Source of the DNA: Polynucleobacter sp. AM-25C3
GTDB lineage: Bacteria; Pseudomonadota; Gammaproteobacteria; Burkholderiales; Burkholderiaceae
DNA: 64,000 nucleotides
Direction of reading: 5' to 3'
Assembly: GCF_018882335.1 (NCBI RefSeq)
Contig: NZ_JACVOS010000004.1
Span: 1-64,000 of the forward strand
The notes under the pieces: generated by a model
The model's input: only the letters and a program-made list of their open reading frames with translations
Told to the model about the DNA's origin: nothing
Database searches by the model: none
In this document: positions 1-9,158 of the stretch, one piece after another
Layout of the letters: every line of letters starts with the position of its first letter
Numbering within the stretch: position 1 is the first letter of the stretch
Position numbers and translations under genes: made by a program

Positions 1-56
1 TCGGCTTGTTTGAGGATGGCCATGATTTGGCTATCGGTAAAGCGGGAGGTTTTCAT
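1..56 (-). mobile_element. IS3-family transposase OrfA, N-terminal fragment at window edge
   Basis: Read on the - strand from the ATG at 56, the frame gives MKTSRFTDSQIMAILKQA. This is the characteristic N-terminus of OrfA, the helix-turn-helix half of the two-frame transposase of IS3-family elements (IS407-like group). The rest lies outside the window. An AAAGGAAA stretch a few bases upstream serves as ribosome binding site. The IS terminus should fall within about the next 65 bases (57-121). The GC-rich stretch at 110-121, reading TACCCCCGCCCC on the - strand, is the best candidate for the terminal repeat, but the other end is not visible to confirm it. Confidence 0.8.
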
Positions 57-121
57 AGAATTTCCTTTAAATCAAACAACTTAGAAATTCTACTTTTAAC
101 TCAGGTTAAGGGGCGGGGGTA

Positions 122-775
122 TTACCCCATCAGCTCTTCATCGTTTATATAAGACCTTGACCAGTGGGCAAGGTCTATCAGACTGCTGCTTGCCGGACGA
201 CCTTTTTTGCCGCTGCTTTGAGGCCCTCTGGGCATGATCATTCCAATTTTTAAAGTAGGAAAGTCTTCTATGAGTGCGCTAATGACTGGTTCGGTATCGG
301 TGTCATTTGAAATGAGCACAACTTGATCCAAAGATCCTCTGTTGACATCTCGGTACATCGATAAGGCAAGATTAACGTCCGTTTTTTTCTCTACTAGACG
401 CCATACCCTAACTGTATTGTCTTTATCAAAGGAGTTTCCTTCAACATATAAAGGCATCTTGGTCCCATCCTTTTCATAAATGTGTGAACCAAGGACTTTC
501 TCAAATTTATCTGGATATTTGGCTTCGAGTGCTCGGTGATAGTCATTCTGAGCACGCATCGATTCTTCGCCATGTCTGGAAAATTTTGGGAGTGCAGGCG
601 CCGTAAAAAATTTAACAGAAATGATTTGCGAGTGAGGCTCAATAGACCGTGTAATTTGACTAAAAAGCGCTACGACATCAAGCCATTTGTAATGAGTATC
701 GCGAAGACGTCCATAGTAGAGGTTGTAACCATCGATATAGATTGCGGTTCTCAAAGCCTGTGACGTTTCTTGCAT
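122..775 (-). CDS. NYN-domain (LabA/DUF88, PIN-like) predicted ribonuclease
   Basis: A 217-residue protein with a NYN domain, the PIN-like nuclease fold. Metal-binding acidic residues are visible in IYIDGYNLYYG (Asp about residue 15), KKTDVNLA (about 128) and SNDTDTEPV (about 155). Family members are thought to cleave RNA; the substrate here is unknown. An upstream in-frame ATG at 796 exists, but GGGGAAGC just before the ATG at 775 favours the shorter start. The protein ends only about 20 residues after its last core motif, and its stop codon directly abuts the presumed IS end at 121, so the C-terminus may be shortened. Most NYN proteins I recall run slightly longer. It sits alone beside tRNA-Ser, an accessory position. 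Confidence 0.75.
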   Translation of the reverse strand: MQETSQALRTAIYIDGYNLYYGRLRDTHYKWLDVVALFSQITRSIEPHSQIISVKFFTAPALPKFSRHGEESMRAQNDYHRALEAKYPDKFEKVLGSHIYEKDGTKMPLYVEGNSFDKDNTVRVWRLVEKKTDVNLALSMYRDVNRGSLDQVVLISNDTDTEPVISALIEDFPTLKIGMIMPRGPQSSGKKGRPASSSLIDLAHWSRSYINDEELMG

Positions 776-807
776 GCTTCCCCATAAGAATCGCATTTAG
801 AAATGAA

Positions 808-832
808 AAAACCGCCCTAGAGCGGCTTTTTC
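808..832 (-). terminator. Terminator-like hairpin upstream of the NYN gene
   Basis: On the - strand, A5-GCCGC-TCTAGG-GCGGT-T6 forms a five-pair stem (one G-U) followed by a T-run. It lies about 32 bases before the NYN start codon and points into that gene. It could end upstream transcripts or act as an attenuator. On the + strand one pair becomes a mismatch, so it is weaker in that direction. Confidence 0.6.
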
Positions 833-1064
833 GTCCCAGACCGGAGTCAACTAAATGACCTAGTTAGGGAGGAGTAGTAGCAAGTAGTATACATATTTTT
901 ACCCCTGGGGAAAAGTCTATGTATTAGCCCATTTACAGAGTAATGGCACTAAATAGGCGCCCACCATCCGTGTCCGTATGAGCAAAGAAAGCCGATATCC
1001 TAGGGCCTGTTTAAATACAAAGGGTCGGTAAGCTCCTTACTGGCTCCTAAACAATTTTAGGCAA

Positions 1065-1090
1065 TAAAAAAGCCCCGATTAAGGGGCTTC
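1065..1090 (-). terminator. Rho-independent terminator of tRNA-Ser
   Basis: On the - strand AGCCCC-TTAATC-GGGGCT is followed by six Ts, about 45 bases after the CCA end of tRNA-Ser. It is a textbook intrinsic terminator. It would end a lysC/tRNA-Ser transcript or the tRNA transcript alone. Confidence 0.85.
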
Positions 1091-1135
1091 TTCATTCGTT
1101 GTATTTGCAGCAAGCAGTTGATTTCATTAGAAATC

Positions 1136-1230
1136 TGGCGGAGACGAGAGGATTCGAACCTCCGATCAGAGTTTTAGCCCCGATGCTCCCTTAGCAGGGG
1201 AGTGCCTTCGACCAGCTCGGCCACGTCTCC
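1136..1230 (-). tRNA. tRNA-Ser (anticodon GCU)
   Basis: A class II tRNA with a long variable arm. The acceptor GGAGACG pairs with CGTCTCC, the discriminator is G, and CCA is encoded (1136-1138). The anticodon loop CTGCTAA gives GCU, reading AGC/AGU. It lies 90 bases downstream of lysC on the same strand. tRNA-Ser 3' ends are common integration sites, and the DNA beyond it here is accessory. Confidence 0.97.
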
Positions 1231-1320
1231 CTGCTTGATGCCTTTACAACGACCCACAGTTTAACGGATTCCGTTGGCTGCGGGGTTTTACTGCAGTTTT
1301 AAAGCGTTTACTGCGTATTC

Positions 1321-1803
1321 TTACTTCTGATCCAGCTCGAAAGCCTTATGAAGAGCGCGTACTGCCAGCTCCATATATTTTTCATCGATTACTACAGAAA
1401 TCTTGATTTCGCTCGTGGAGATCATCAAAATATTGATACCCTCTTCCGACAATGTGCGGAACATCTTGCTCGCAACACCAACATGGGAGCGCATTCCAAC
1501 ACCAACCACAGACACTTTAGAAACCTTTGGATCACCAGTGATTTCTTTTGCTTCAATGTGGGCTTGCACATTGCTCTTAAGTAAGTCCAATGCCTTTTGA
1601 TAATCAGCACGTGGTACTGTGAAAGTAAAGTCAGTCTTACCTTCATATGATTGATTCTGAATAATGATGTCCACGTCAATATTGGCATCTGCAATCGGAC
1701 CCAAAATTTGATAAGCGATACCTGGGCGATCAGGAACCCCAAGAACGGTAATTTTTGCTTCATCACGCGCAAAGGCGATGCCGGAAATAACTGCGGCTTC
1801 CAT
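1321..1803 (-). CDS. Possible in-frame beta subunit of aspartate kinase (internal start)
   Basis: Within lysC, an ATG at 1803 (Met257, followed by EAAVISG) is preceded by GAGGA at 1811-1815 with a 7-base gap, better than the site before the full-length start. Translation from it would give a 160-residue protein holding just the two ACT domains. Some bacteria, notably Corynebacterium and Bacillus, make aspartokinase as alpha2beta2, with the beta chain translated from an in-frame internal start at nearly the same point. The site is seen directly in the sequence; that it is used is inferred. Confidence 0.5.
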   Translation of the reverse strand: MEAAVISGIAFARDEAKITVLGVPDRPGIAYQILGPIADANIDVDIIIQNQSYEGKTDFTFTVPRADYQKALDLLKSNVQAHIEAKEITGDPKVSKVSVVGVGMRSHVGVASKMFRTLSEEGINILMISTSEIKISVVIDEKYMELAVRALHKAFELDQK

Positions 1804-2571
1804 AGTGCTGTCCTCTTCAAATGTAATCAAGGTGCCCGACTTCATCTCTTGATCAAGGGGCATCAACGGATCCGTCAGCGATGACAGAACACGGGTTTTA
1901 ACTTTGTACTTACCAGCAAATTCCACAGAGCGAATCTGCAATACCTTAGAACCAAGACTGGCCATCTCCAGCATTTCTTCAAAGGTAATCTTGTCTAGGC
2001 GACGTGCATCTTCGCAAACGCGAGGATCAGTCGTGTAAACACCATCAACATCGGTGTAAATCAGGCACTCATCGGCCTTGAGAGCTGCAGCCATCGCTAC
2101 GGCAGATGTATCAGAGCCGCCACGACCTAAAGTGGTGATGTTGCCATTGGGATCAACGCCTTGGAAACCCGTCACCACTACAGCACGTCCCGCATTGAGA
2201 TCAGCAAGAATTTTCTTGTCGTCAATACTCTTAATGCGAGCCTTAGTGAATGAAGAATCCGTATGGACTGTTACTTGCCAGCCAGCGTAACTCACAGCAT
2301 CAACGCCTTCACGCAACAATGCTAAAGCTAACAAGCCAGAGCTAACTTGCTCACCCGTAGAGGCGATTTGATCAAGCTCACGTGGATTGGCATCTGGATT
2401 AATGTCTTTTGCCAAGCCCAGCAGACGATTGGTCTCGCCTGACATGGCTGAAGGCACCACCACCACCTGGTGGCCTGCACGCATCCACTTAGCAACGCGT
2501 TTAGCGACATTCTGAATGCGCTCAACCGAGCCCATTGAGGTGCCACCATACTTATGAACGATAAGAGCCAT
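1321..2571 (-). CDS. lysC: Aspartate kinase (aspartokinase)
   Basis: Phosphorylates aspartate, the first step of the lysine, threonine, methionine and diaminopimelate pathways. The 416 residues fit the monofunctional class. The kinase domain spans about 1-230, with KYGGTSMGS at 7-15, [12 protein letters not shown] at 146-157 and [12 protein letters not shown] at 173-184. Two ACT domains follow (about 265-340 and 345-410) and would bind the feedback effectors. The ATG at 2571 has only a weak ribosome binding site. An internal ATG with a strong one exists at 1803 (separate entry). tRNA-Ser follows on the same strand. dapA, which acts later in this pathway, is at 15797 in another run of genes. 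I see no lysine riboswitch in the short upstream region. Confidence 0.97.
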   Translation of the reverse strand: MALIVHKYGGTSMGSVERIQNVAKRVAKWMRAGHQVVVVPSAMSGETNRLLGLAKDINPDANPRELDQIASTGEQVSSGLLALALLREGVDAVSYAGWQVTVHTDSSFTKARIKSIDDKKILADLNAGRAVVVTGFQGVDPNGNITTLGRGGSDTSAVAMAAALKADECLIYTDVDGVYTTDPRVCEDARRLDKITFEEMLEMASLGSKVLQIRSVEFAGKYKVKTRVLSSLTDPLMPLDQEMKSGTLITFEEDSTMEAAVISGIAFARDEAKITVLGVPDRPGIAYQILGPIADANIDVDIIIQNQSYEGKTDFTFTVPRADYQKALDLLKSNVQAHIEAKEITGDPKVSKVSVVGVGMRSHVGVASKMFRTLSEEGINILMISTSEIKISVVIDEKYMELAVRALHKAFELDQK

Positions 2572-2667
2572 AAAAACCGTCGTATTGTCTATTTACAGGG
2601 AACTACATTCCCCAGGGTCTAAAAGGGGCTTATTTTACAGGGTTTTTATCATTCAAAACGATGGGCC

Positions 2668-2696
2668 TTGACAGTAGCTTGGTCTGGCGATACGAT
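2668..2696 (+). promoter_or_regulatory. Sigma-70 promoter of the toxin-antitoxin pair
   Basis: TTGACA (2668-2673) and TACGAT (2691-2696) are separated by exactly 17 bases, a near-consensus sigma-70 promoter. The expected start of transcription, about 2703, falls inside the operator palindrome. Confidence 0.8.
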
Positions 2697-2697
2697 T

Positions 2698-2717
2698 GGT
2701 GTTACTAAAGTAACACC
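2698..2717 (+). promoter_or_regulatory. Perfect palindrome, likely autoregulatory operator
   Basis: GGTGTTACT and AGTAACACC flank two central bases, a perfect 9+2+9 inverted repeat. It lies directly after the -10 box and before the AGGAGA ribosome binding site. Ribbon-helix-helix antitoxins usually bind such sites to repress their own promoter. Confidence 0.75.
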
Positions 2718-2728
2718 AGGAGACCGAT

Positions 2729-3013
2729 ATGAGCATTGTCAGCACAACCTCCCTAAAGCTCACTGAAGAAATAAAACTACAAGCTACAAATGCAGCCAAA
2801 GAACTGGGCATGACTCCGCATGCATTTATGGTGGAAGCCATTAAGCAAGCTAGCATCAATGCGGAAATACGAAGAAACTTCATTGGGCAAGCCAACATTG
2901 CTCGCGAAGGGGTTATGAAGAATGGTAAGGTCTTCGAATCAGACAAGGTTTTTGAGGCAATGAAAACCCGTATTGCAGGAAAAAAATCTACATTGAAGGT
3001 TAGCAATTGCTAA
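2729..3013 (+). CDS. Ribbon-helix-helix-type antitoxin (ParD/CopG-like)
   Basis: A 94-residue protein. The N-terminus (about 8-45: TSLKLTEEIK, then AAKELGMTPHAFMVEAI) has the strand-helix-helix pattern of MetJ/Arc/CopG-fold DNA-binding antitoxins. The basic C-terminal half would wrap the toxin. AGGAGA is 5 bases before the ATG. The last codons overlap the start of the toxin gene, so the two are translationally coupled. The antitoxin should neutralise the toxin and repress the promoter. The pair sits on the + strand between lysC and tilS, which are both on the - strand, suggesting a later insertion. Confidence 0.8.
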   Translation: MSIVSTTSLKLTEEIKLQATNAAKELGMTPHAFMVEAIKQASINAEIRRNFIGQANIAREGVMKNGKVFESDKVFEAMKTRIAGKKSTLKVSNC

Positions 3014-3300
3014 GAATTGTTTTCGCTCCGCAAGCAGTTGATGACCTAGAGCGACTTACTGACCTTCTAATTGCAAATGACAAAAATGCTGCACTTCTCA
3101 CGATTGAGTTAATTAAAGAAGCGATTCAAATCCTAGCAAGGCATCCTCTACTTGGACGTCTTTGCGATACCCATTTAAGAGAACTAGTGATTTCGCGTGG
3201 AAAAAGTGTCTATGTCGCCCTATATAGTTTTGAGGAGGCAAAAAATACGATCCTCATCAATGCTATTCGTCATCAAAAAGAATCGGGTGGGATTTACTAA
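3007..3300 (+). CDS. ParE/RelE-superfamily toxin
   Basis: A 97-residue protein with the ParE/RelE plan: an N-terminal strand (LRIVFAP), helical AVDDLERLTDLL, HPLLGRLCD, the strand RELVISRGKSVYVALY, and the terminal AIRHQKE. ParE members poison DNA gyrase and RelE members cleave mRNA at the ribosome; HPLLGR and RELVI favour ParE. It starts at TTG, lying across the antitoxin's stop codon with a 7-base overlap (3007-3013). This keeps toxin synthesis dependent on antitoxin translation. It ends one base from the convergent end of tilS. Confidence 0.82.
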   Translation: MLRIVFAPQAVDDLERLTDLLIANDKNAALLTIELIKEAIQILARHPLLGRLCDTHLRELVISRGKSVYVALYSFEEAKNTILINAIRHQKESGGIY

Positions 3301-3301
3301 G

Positions 3302-4615
3302 TTAAAGCAATTCCCAGCAAGGCAAGACCCTACCTCCTGATGAAGTTAAATGCGGGTAGCTCGTCCCTACCCCAGCAACCGCTATCAACTGGTCGTTAAT
3401 ATAGAGCAGTGGCGCCTGCCGCTCCCAAGGTGGTGTACTGGACTCCTGGAAGAGGTTTTTGAGGCTTTTGCGTGGTGTCTTAGGCTTGATTTGGATCTTT
3501 TCAGCCCCTTGGCGCTGCCTTTGCTCTATTAATCCTCGATTTTGGGCCTCGCTGACCATAGCTGCCGGTAAGCCGAATAACTTGCTGCGCGCTGGAATGA
3601 TCTTGAAAACCCACTGACCAACTTCGGAATTGGCTACCTGCAAGATGCCACGCCAAAGACGAATACTAGCCTCGTCATGCTGCCATTCCAAGCTCGAGTC
3701 CTGCTTTAACGCCATCAGATCTTTCCACCAAGATTCCAGTCGCTCTTGGGATGGCATTGCAAGATCATTTAACTTGAGCCAATACCGCATCAGATTATTG
3801 GCAGCAGGTTTATCAGATTTTGCGAGCGCTAACAATGTTTTTAGTTTTAGAGTGCCCCCCACCAGAATGCCCTTGCCATCTTGCTTCGCCAAACGATCGA
3901 GCAGCACTTGGGATTGCGCAAGTAACTCGGCACTACGCGCTAGATTGGCGATCGCACCTGGCTGAATTTTCTCTAACTTAGGAATGATATCTTTCCGAAT
4001 GGCATTGCGACGATAGCGCGTGTTTTGATTGCTAGGATCCTCCACCCACTTGAGCCGATGTTGTTTTGCGTAGGCCTCGATCTCTACCCTGCTTTGATTG
4101 AGTAGCGGGCGCCAGAGAGCAATCGAGTAACCATCCCTCGTATTGATGCGTTGCTGGGGCATACCAGAGAGGCCCGCTACCCCAGAGCCTCGCAGGAGTT
4201 GTAACAAAATGGTTTCAGCCTGGTCGTTTTGATGATGTGCCAGTAACAAGTCTTCAATGCCATGTTCGATACAAAGTTCAGTTAACGCTTCATAACGCCC
4301 TAACCTTGCTCTGGCCTCCATATTGCCTTGAGCCTTATCGGCAAAATGCAAAATACGAAAATCAAAATGAACTTGGTATTTTTTGGCAAGCCTTTCACAA
4401 AACTCCAGCCATTGATCGGCAGGTTTTTGCAAGCCATGATGAATATGAAATACCCAAACCTCGGTTGACTCGGCATTGGAATTTCTTTGAACCGCTTTAC
4501 AAACGGTATCGAGCAACACAACCGAATCGAGGCCACCACTCAAGGCAACCGCAATTCGTTGGGCCACTTTGGGAGCCGCCTTAAGCTTTGGCTTCGATTT
4601 CCTTGAACTTGCCAT
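3302..4615 (-). CDS. tilS: tRNA(Ile)-lysidine synthase
   Basis: Converts the wobble cytidine of the CAU-anticodon tRNA-Ile to lysidine using ATP and lysine, so that it reads AUA. The N-terminal PP-loop ATPase motif SGGLDS is at 26-31, followed by HIHHGL and [12 protein letters not shown]. The 437 residues fit the family, with the extra C-terminal domain present. The ATG at 4615 overlaps the last 35 bases of accA. A downstream GTG at 4571 would remove the overlap but also the basic N-terminal tail. The likely accA-tilS transcript is conserved in related bacteria. Confidence 0.94.
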   Translation of the reverse strand: MASSRKSKPKLKAAPKVAQRIAVALSGGLDSVVLLDTVCKAVQRNSNAESTEVWVFHIHHGLQKPADQWLEFCERLAKKYQVHFDFRILHFADKAQGNMEARARLGRYEALTELCIEHGIEDLLLAHHQNDQAETILLQLLRGSGVAGLSGMPQQRINTRDGYSIALWRPLLNQSRVEIEAYAKQHRLKWVEDPSNQNTRYRRNAIRKDIIPKLEKIQPGAIANLARSAELLAQSQVLLDRLAKQDGKGILVGGTLKLKTLLALAKSDKPAANNLMRYWLKLNDLAMPSQERLESWWKDLMALKQDSSLEWQHDEASIRLWRGILQVANSEVGQWVFKIIPARSKLFGLPAAMVSEAQNRGLIEQRQRQGAEKIQIKPKTPRKSLKNLFQESSTPPWERQAPLLYINDQLIAVAGVGTSYPHLTSSGGRVLPCWELL

Positions 4616-5552
4616 AACTCATCAAGCGTTCATGGCGACGCTCAAGCAGAGCATCCACTTTCATGCCATCGAAGGTCTTAAGGGATTCAGCCAAAGCTTT
4701 GCGCATACTCGTCATCATGGCTTCGTAATCACGGTGAGCGCCACCAGTAGGCTCAGCAACAATCTTATCAATCAAGCCTAAAGTTTTTAAACGCTGCGCA
4801 GTCAAGCCTAGTTGCTCTGCAGCTTCGGGCGCTTTTTCGGCAGTCTTCCACAAGATGGAAGCGCAGCCTTCAGGGGATATCACTGAGTAAGTTGAGTTTT
4901 GCAACATCAACACGACGTCACCCATTGCAATTGCCAATGCACCACCCGATCCACCCTCACCAATAATGGTGGCGATGATAGGCACTTCTAATTCTGCTTG
5001 AACATACAGGTTGTGTCCAATCGCTTCCGATTGGTTGCGCTCTTCTGCATCGATACCGGGAAATGCACCTGGTGTATCCACAAAAGTGAACACAGGTAAT
5101 TTAAATTTTTCTGCCAAGCGCATCATGCGCTTCGCTTTACGATAACCCTCAGGACGGCTCATACCAAAGTTTCTTAAAGCACGCTCTTTGGTATCACGAC
5201 CTTTTTGATGACCGATCACCATGCAAGGTTGATTCTCAAAACGGGCTAAGCCAGTAATGATGGATTGATCATCTGCAAAATTACGATCGCCATGTAGCTC
5301 ATGGAAGTCTGTAAACAATGCACTCACGTAATCGAGTGTGTAAGGACGCTGAGGATGACGCGCCACTTGCGAAACTTGCCAAGGGCTTAAGTTCGCATAA
5401 ATGTCTTTAATTAGCTGCTGACTTTTTTCGGTCAGCGTTTTGATCTCATCGGAGATATCTACCGATGATTCATCTTGTACAAATTGCAGCTCTTCAATCT
5501 TTGACTCTAGTTCAGCGATTGACTGCTCAAAATCCAGGAAAGTCGTTTTCAT
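4581..5552 (-). CDS. accA: Acetyl-CoA carboxylase carboxyltransferase subunit alpha
   Basis: Alpha half of the carboxyltransferase that moves the carboxyl group from biotin to acetyl-CoA, the committed step of fatty acid synthesis. At 323 residues it matches the family length. The N-terminal coiled region (to about 60) precedes the crotonase-like core with [34 protein letters not shown] and [15 protein letters not shown]. It lies between the DNA glycosylase gene (10-base gap) and tilS (overlap), all on one strand. Confidence 0.97.
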   Translation of the reverse strand: MKTTFLDFEQSIAELESKIEELQFVQDESSVDISDEIKTLTEKSQQLIKDIYANLSPWQVSQVARHPQRPYTLDYVSALFTDFHELHGDRNFADDQSIITGLARFENQPCMVIGHQKGRDTKERALRNFGMSRPEGYRKAKRMMRLAEKFKLPVFTFVDTPGAFPGIDAEERNQSEAIGHNLYVQAELEVPIIATIIGEGGSGGALAIAMGDVVLMLQNSTYSVISPEGCASILWKTAEKAPEAAEQLGLTAQRLKTLGLIDKIVAEPTGGAHRDYEAMMTSMRKALAESLKTFDGMKVDALLERRHERLMSYGKFKEIEAKA

Positions 5553-5561
5553 AGCTCGATT

Positions 5562-6299
5562 TTAATATTCAACGGGAATGGGGTCGATACTTCTCCACAT
5601 ATACCAGGTTGCCACGGTACGCCAAGGGGCCCAATTGGCAGCCACTTCCCTGGCCTCATGCCTACTAACAGGCTCTCCACTGAAGTAATTGAGCGAAATA
5701 GCCTTAATTAGGCCTACATCGTCTAAAGGGAGGATATTAGGTCTAACCATATTGAAAATCAGGAACATTTCGGCTGTCCAGCGGCCAATTCCCCGAATAT
5801 CACACAATTCCTTAATGATGACCTCATCTTCCATGCCCTTCCACTGGTTGGCATGTAAGCGGCCAGAATTGAAATGTTCAGCCAAGTCACGGATGTATTC
5901 GACCTTACGTCCAGATAGGCCTGCCCCACGCAAGTCTTCAACCGTGAGAGCCAAAATATTCTTGGGGTTCACTTTCTTTTTTGCAGCCAGCAAAACCCTA
6001 TTCCAGACAGACTGAGCTGCCGCTACAGAAATTTGCTGCCCCACAATGGCTCTCGCCAAGGTAGTAAATGCATCTCCACGGGTCATCAAAAATCCAGAGC
6101 CATATTTCGGAATGATTTTCTTCAGAATACGGTCTTGCTTCATCAACTCCGCGCAAGCCTGCCCCCAATACTCTGGAGCCACTTCTTGAAAAATCACTTG
6201 TTCTACTGATGTGCTCAAAATAAACCTATTAATAAATTCGGATTGCTGCGTCTGTGTATTCTTAAGGTGCCTAGCTACGGCGCCATTCAGTAATACCAC
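5562..6299 (-). CDS. DNA-3-methyladenine glycosylase II-like (HhH-GPD)
   Basis: Base-excision repair glycosylase of the HhH-GPD superfamily, AlkA-like, expected to release alkylated purines. The helix-hairpin-helix is [15 protein letters not shown] and the catalytic aspartate lies in [18 protein letters not shown] is also typical. The open frame of 245 residues overlaps the 3' end of cysS by 29 bases. The first 25 residues are unconserved in character, so a start closer to the conserved core, for example the TTG near 6218, cannot be excluded. It lies between cysS and accA and is probably cotranscribed with them. Confidence 0.85.
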   Translation of the reverse strand: MVLLNGAVARHLKNTQTQQSEFINRFILSTSVEQVIFQEVAPEYWGQACAELMKQDRILKKIIPKYGSGFLMTRGDAFTTLARAIVGQQISVAAAQSVWNRVLLAAKKKVNPKNILALTVEDLRGAGLSGRKVEYIRDLAEHFNSGRLHANQWKGMEDEVIIKELCDIRGIGRWTAEMFLIFNMVRPNILPLDDVGLIKAISLNYFSGEPVSRHEAREVAANWAPWRTVATWYMWRSIDPIPVEY

Positions 6300-7692
6300 C
6301 AGGCTTATCTTCTAATACTACGCCTTGATCTAGCAATGTTTTGCGAATGTCATCTGCCTTAGCAAAGTCTTTTGCTTGTTTGGCTGCCACACGCGCTGTA
6401 ATCCGCTCTTCAATGGCGTCGGCTGATAAGCCTGCATCACCACCTCGAGAGCCCGCCTGTAAAAATACCGTTGGGTCACGCTGTAAAAAGTTTAAGGTCC
6501 CCGCAAGTCCTTTTAAGCTATTGGCTAACCGCACCTTTTCTTCACCCTGCGCACGATTAACTTCACTCGCCAGGTCAAACAATGCAGCAATTGCCTCTGG
6601 AGTATTGAAGTCATCATTCATTGCAACGGCAAAGCGCTTAGCCCATGGTGAATGGGGGTCTACAGGCTGGCTGCTTGCGGGCACTTGTGCCAAGGCAGTG
6701 TAGAGTCGAACCAACCCGGAGCGGGCTTCTTCGAGCTGCGCATCACTGTAGTTAATCGGACTGCGATAGTGGGCACGCAGCATAAAGAAACGCAATACTT
6801 CTGGATCAAAATTCTTTAGCACATCGCGAATTAAGAAGAAGTTGCCAAGCGACTTGGACATCTTTTCTTCATTCACCCGAATGTGACCGTTGTGCATCCA
6901 GTAATTTACAAAGGGTTGATCACTAGCTTTGTGATCTTGACCGTATAGAGCGCCCTCACTTTGGGCAATCTCATTCTCGTGATGTGGGAACTGCAAATCA
7001 GCGCCACCACCATGAATATCAAAATGCTCACCCAGTAAATCGCAGGACATTGCTGAACATTCAATATGCCATCCAGGACGACCTTCGCCCCAAGGGGATT
7101 TCCAACGGGTATCGTCAGGCTCTTCTAATTTGGCGCTTTTCCACAAAACAAAATCCAGGGGATCGCGCTTGCCGCCACCAACAGCAACACGCTCACCTGC
7201 ATTTAATTCATCTAAAGATTTGCCGGAGAGACGGCCGTATTCTGGGAATAAGCGAACCGCAAAATTGACATCGCCATCTTGAGCTTGATAGGCCAGCTCT
7301 TTTTCTATCAAACGACCGATGATGCCCTGCATTTGCGCAATGTAATCGGTAGCGCGCGGCTCGTGATCGGGATGCATTAATCCCAACTCATCAGAGTCAG
7401 CATGCATGGCGTCAATAAAACGCTGCGTCAGAGCAGAAATGGGTTCGCCATTCTCAATCGCGCGATTAATGATCTTGTCGTCAATATCGGTGATATTGCG
7501 GACATAAACAACTTCGTAGCCGCTCGCTCGCAACCAGCGAACCACCATATCAAACACAATCATGACCCGGGCATGCCCAATATGGCAAAAGTCATAAACA
7601 GTCATCCCGCAGACATACATCTTCACCTTACCCGGCTCGATGGGTTTAAAGTCCTGTTTTGAACGGCTGAGGGTGTTATAGATTTGCAGCAT
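6271..7692 (-). CDS. cysS: Cysteinyl-tRNA synthetase
   Basis: Charges tRNA-Cys with cysteine. Class I synthetase of 473 residues. CGMTVYD holds the first zinc cysteine (28), HIGH is at 37-40, the zinc site continues at WHIECSAM and HHENE, and KMSKS lies in [11 protein letters not shown] chose the ATG at 7692; the frame opens 7 codons earlier at a TTG, but the ATG gives the usual start [10 protein letters not shown]. The gene diverges from the TPR lipoprotein gene 60 bases away. Confidence 0.96.
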   Translation of the reverse strand: MLQIYNTLSRSKQDFKPIEPGKVKMYVCGMTVYDFCHIGHARVMIVFDMVVRWLRASGYEVVYVRNITDIDDKIINRAIENGEPISALTQRFIDAMHADSDELGLMHPDHEPRATDYIAQMQGIIGRLIEKELAYQAQDGDVNFAVRLFPEYGRLSGKSLDELNAGERVAVGGGKRDPLDFVLWKSAKLEEPDDTRWKSPWGEGRPGWHIECSAMSCDLLGEHFDIHGGGADLQFPHHENEIAQSEGALYGQDHKASDQPFVNYWMHNGHIRVNEEKMSKSLGNFFLIRDVLKNFDPEVLRFFMLRAHYRSPINYSDAQLEEARSGLVRLYTALAQVPASSQPVDPHSPWAKRFAVAMNDDFNTPEAIAALFDLASEVNRAQGEEKVRLANSLKGLAGTLNFLQRDPTVFLQAGSRGGDAGLSADAIEERITARVAAKQAKDFAKADDIRKTLLDQGVVLEDKPGGITEWRRS

Positions 7693-7752
7693 AGAGGCTA
7701 TAAAGGTGGGCAAGTAGCGCCAATTTGTTAGACTGAGCGCTGAGTATATCGA

Positions 7753-8607
7753 ATGAGTCAGATTTTCACCCCACCCCCTATGCCAGCTAACCCTTTTTCA
7801 AGACCCCCAGCCCTTTTGGCTGGCTTAAGCTCTATTTTCGCCCTATTCCTCTTGGGTGGCTGTAGTACCCCGGGCCAGCAGTTGGCAGATGCTGAAATCA
7901 AGGCGCTCAATACAGGGTGTGCCTGCCCAGCACAGCAGGAAGCCCCCAAACCCTATTTAGGTTCTTACGCGCCCGGAGAACCCCCTAGATTGGCCAGCAA
8001 CTCATCGGGCTACGATCAATTTAATGCCGAGCTCTCAGACTCTGTAGCAGTCCCTTTTTTATCCTTTTTGATTATTGAGCCGGATCCAGTAACAAAAAAT
8101 GGTATCCCATCGGATATTGAAAAGCTGGTGAAGGCCAAGAAATATCCCGATGCAATTGACCTGATTAATCAACGTCTGAAGAAAACTCCGGGGAATGTGC
8201 AGTTACGTTATGTCAAAGCGCGCATGCAGCTCGAAATGCGTCAGTGGGAAGCGGCTAAAAAGACTTTAATTGAAATTACCCAGCAGTTCCCAGAACTGCC
8301 TGAGCCTTATAACAACTTAGCAGCAATGGCAGCAAACCAAGGAAATTGGATAGAAGCCCGAGACTATTTAGAGCTCGCCCTGAAATTGCGCCCTAGCTAT
8401 ACAGTGGCTTCAGCAAATTTGGGTGAAGTCTATGTTCGATTGGGTGCCCAAGCATATGACAATGCCGCCAAAGATGCTGCGCTCAACCAACGCCAATATA
8501 CAAATCGCGCAAAAGCATTAATGGAAATACTGAAGCCACCTAAAAAAGGTGCTTTGCCAGCAACGCAAGCTACACCAGCCTCCCCAACACCAACTATTGC
8601 AAAATAA
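7753..8607 (+). CDS. TPR-repeat outer-membrane-type lipoprotein
   Basis: A 284-residue protein. A hydrophobic segment (about 20-34) ends in the lipobox LGGC with Cys37, so it should be lipidated. Tetratricopeptide-like helices occupy about 110-240 (for example [35 protein letters not shown] and [19 protein letters not shown]). The C-terminal tail is Pro/Ala-rich. TPRs mediate protein contacts and the partner is unknown. ppiB and lpxH follow on the same strand after 47 bases, so all three may share a transcript. The promoter must lie in the 60-base gap shared with cysS. Confidence 0.8.
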   Translation: MSQIFTPPPMPANPFSRPPALLAGLSSIFALFLLGGCSTPGQQLADAEIKALNTGCACPAQQEAPKPYLGSYAPGEPPRLASNSSGYDQFNAELSDSVAVPFLSFLIIEPDPVTKNGIPSDIEKLVKAKKYPDAIDLINQRLKKTPGNVQLRYVKARMQLEMRQWEAAKKTLIEITQQFPELPEPYNNLAAMAANQGNWIEARDYLELALKLRPSYTVASANLGEVYVRLGAQAYDNAAKDAALNQRQYTNRAKALMEILKPPKKGALPATQATPASPTPTIAK

Positions 8608-8654
8608 TTTAATTACCGTTTTTATCTACTAACTCATCAGAAAGTTAATTCATC

Positions 8655-9158
8655 ATGGCTCAAGTTCTACTCAAAACAAATAAGGGTGACATCACCCTCA
8701 CCCTCGACGCTGCTAAGGCACCTAAAACTGTTGCCAATTTTTTACAGTACGTCAAAAGCGGTCACTACGATGGCACGATCTTTCATCGCGTAATTGATAA
8801 CTTCATGATTCAAGGCGGCGGAATGACTGCTGGCTTAAAAGAGAAATCATCTGGCGCTCAAATTGAGAACGAAGCAAATAACGGACTCAAAAATGAACGC
8901 GGCACAGTAGCTATGGCCCGCACTAGCGATCCACACTCAGCAACAGCGCAGTTTTTTATTAACGTGAATAACAACGATTTCCTGAACCACACTGCCCCCA
9001 ATGCGCAAGGCTGGGGTTACGCTGTTTTCGGAAAAGTGACTGATGGCCTAGATGTGGTTGATACGATCCGCAAAGTTAAAACAGGTAATACCGGCTTTCA
9101 TCAAGATGTTCCTGCAGAAGATGTCGTGATTGAAAAGGCAACTGTTCTCGAGGAATGA
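8655..9158 (+). CDS. ppiB: Peptidyl-prolyl cis-trans isomerase, cyclophilin type
   Basis: Accelerates proline isomerisation during folding. The 167 residues match cytoplasmic cyclophilin B and there is no signal peptide. Active-site segments visible are [29 protein letters not shown] and [10 protein letters not shown]. The stop overlaps the start of lpxH in ATGA, a common arrangement in Burkholderiales. Confidence 0.95.
   Translation: MAQVLLKTNKGDITLTLDAAKAPKTVANFLQYVKSGHYDGTIFHRVIDNFMIQGGGMTAGLKEKSSGAQIENEANNGLKNERGTVAMARTSDPHSATAQFFINVNNNDFLNHTAPNAQGWGYAVFGKVTDGLDVVDTIRKVKTGNTGFHQDVPAEDVVIEKATVLEE

Larger units (their letters stand above)
776..1135. other. Non-coding stretch between NYN gene and tRNA-Ser
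   Basis: There is no convincing gene in these 360 bases. They hold the hairpin at 808-832, the tRNA terminator at 1065-1090, and a small inverted repeat CCTAAA/TTTAGG at 1046-1061. A TATACT box (885-890 on the - strand) might serve the NYN gene, but I see no matching -35 element. The region is the junction between the core genome and the accessory edge. Confidence 0.5.

Noticed and set aside
1425..1820. 131-codon frame on the same strand as lysC in another phase
   Set aside because: Lies wholly within lysC; the GAGGA/ATG nearby serves the lysC frame, not this one.
2572..2667. Lysine riboswitch before lysC
   Set aside because: Only about 96 bases before the divergent promoter and no multi-helix junction visible; also not expected in this group.
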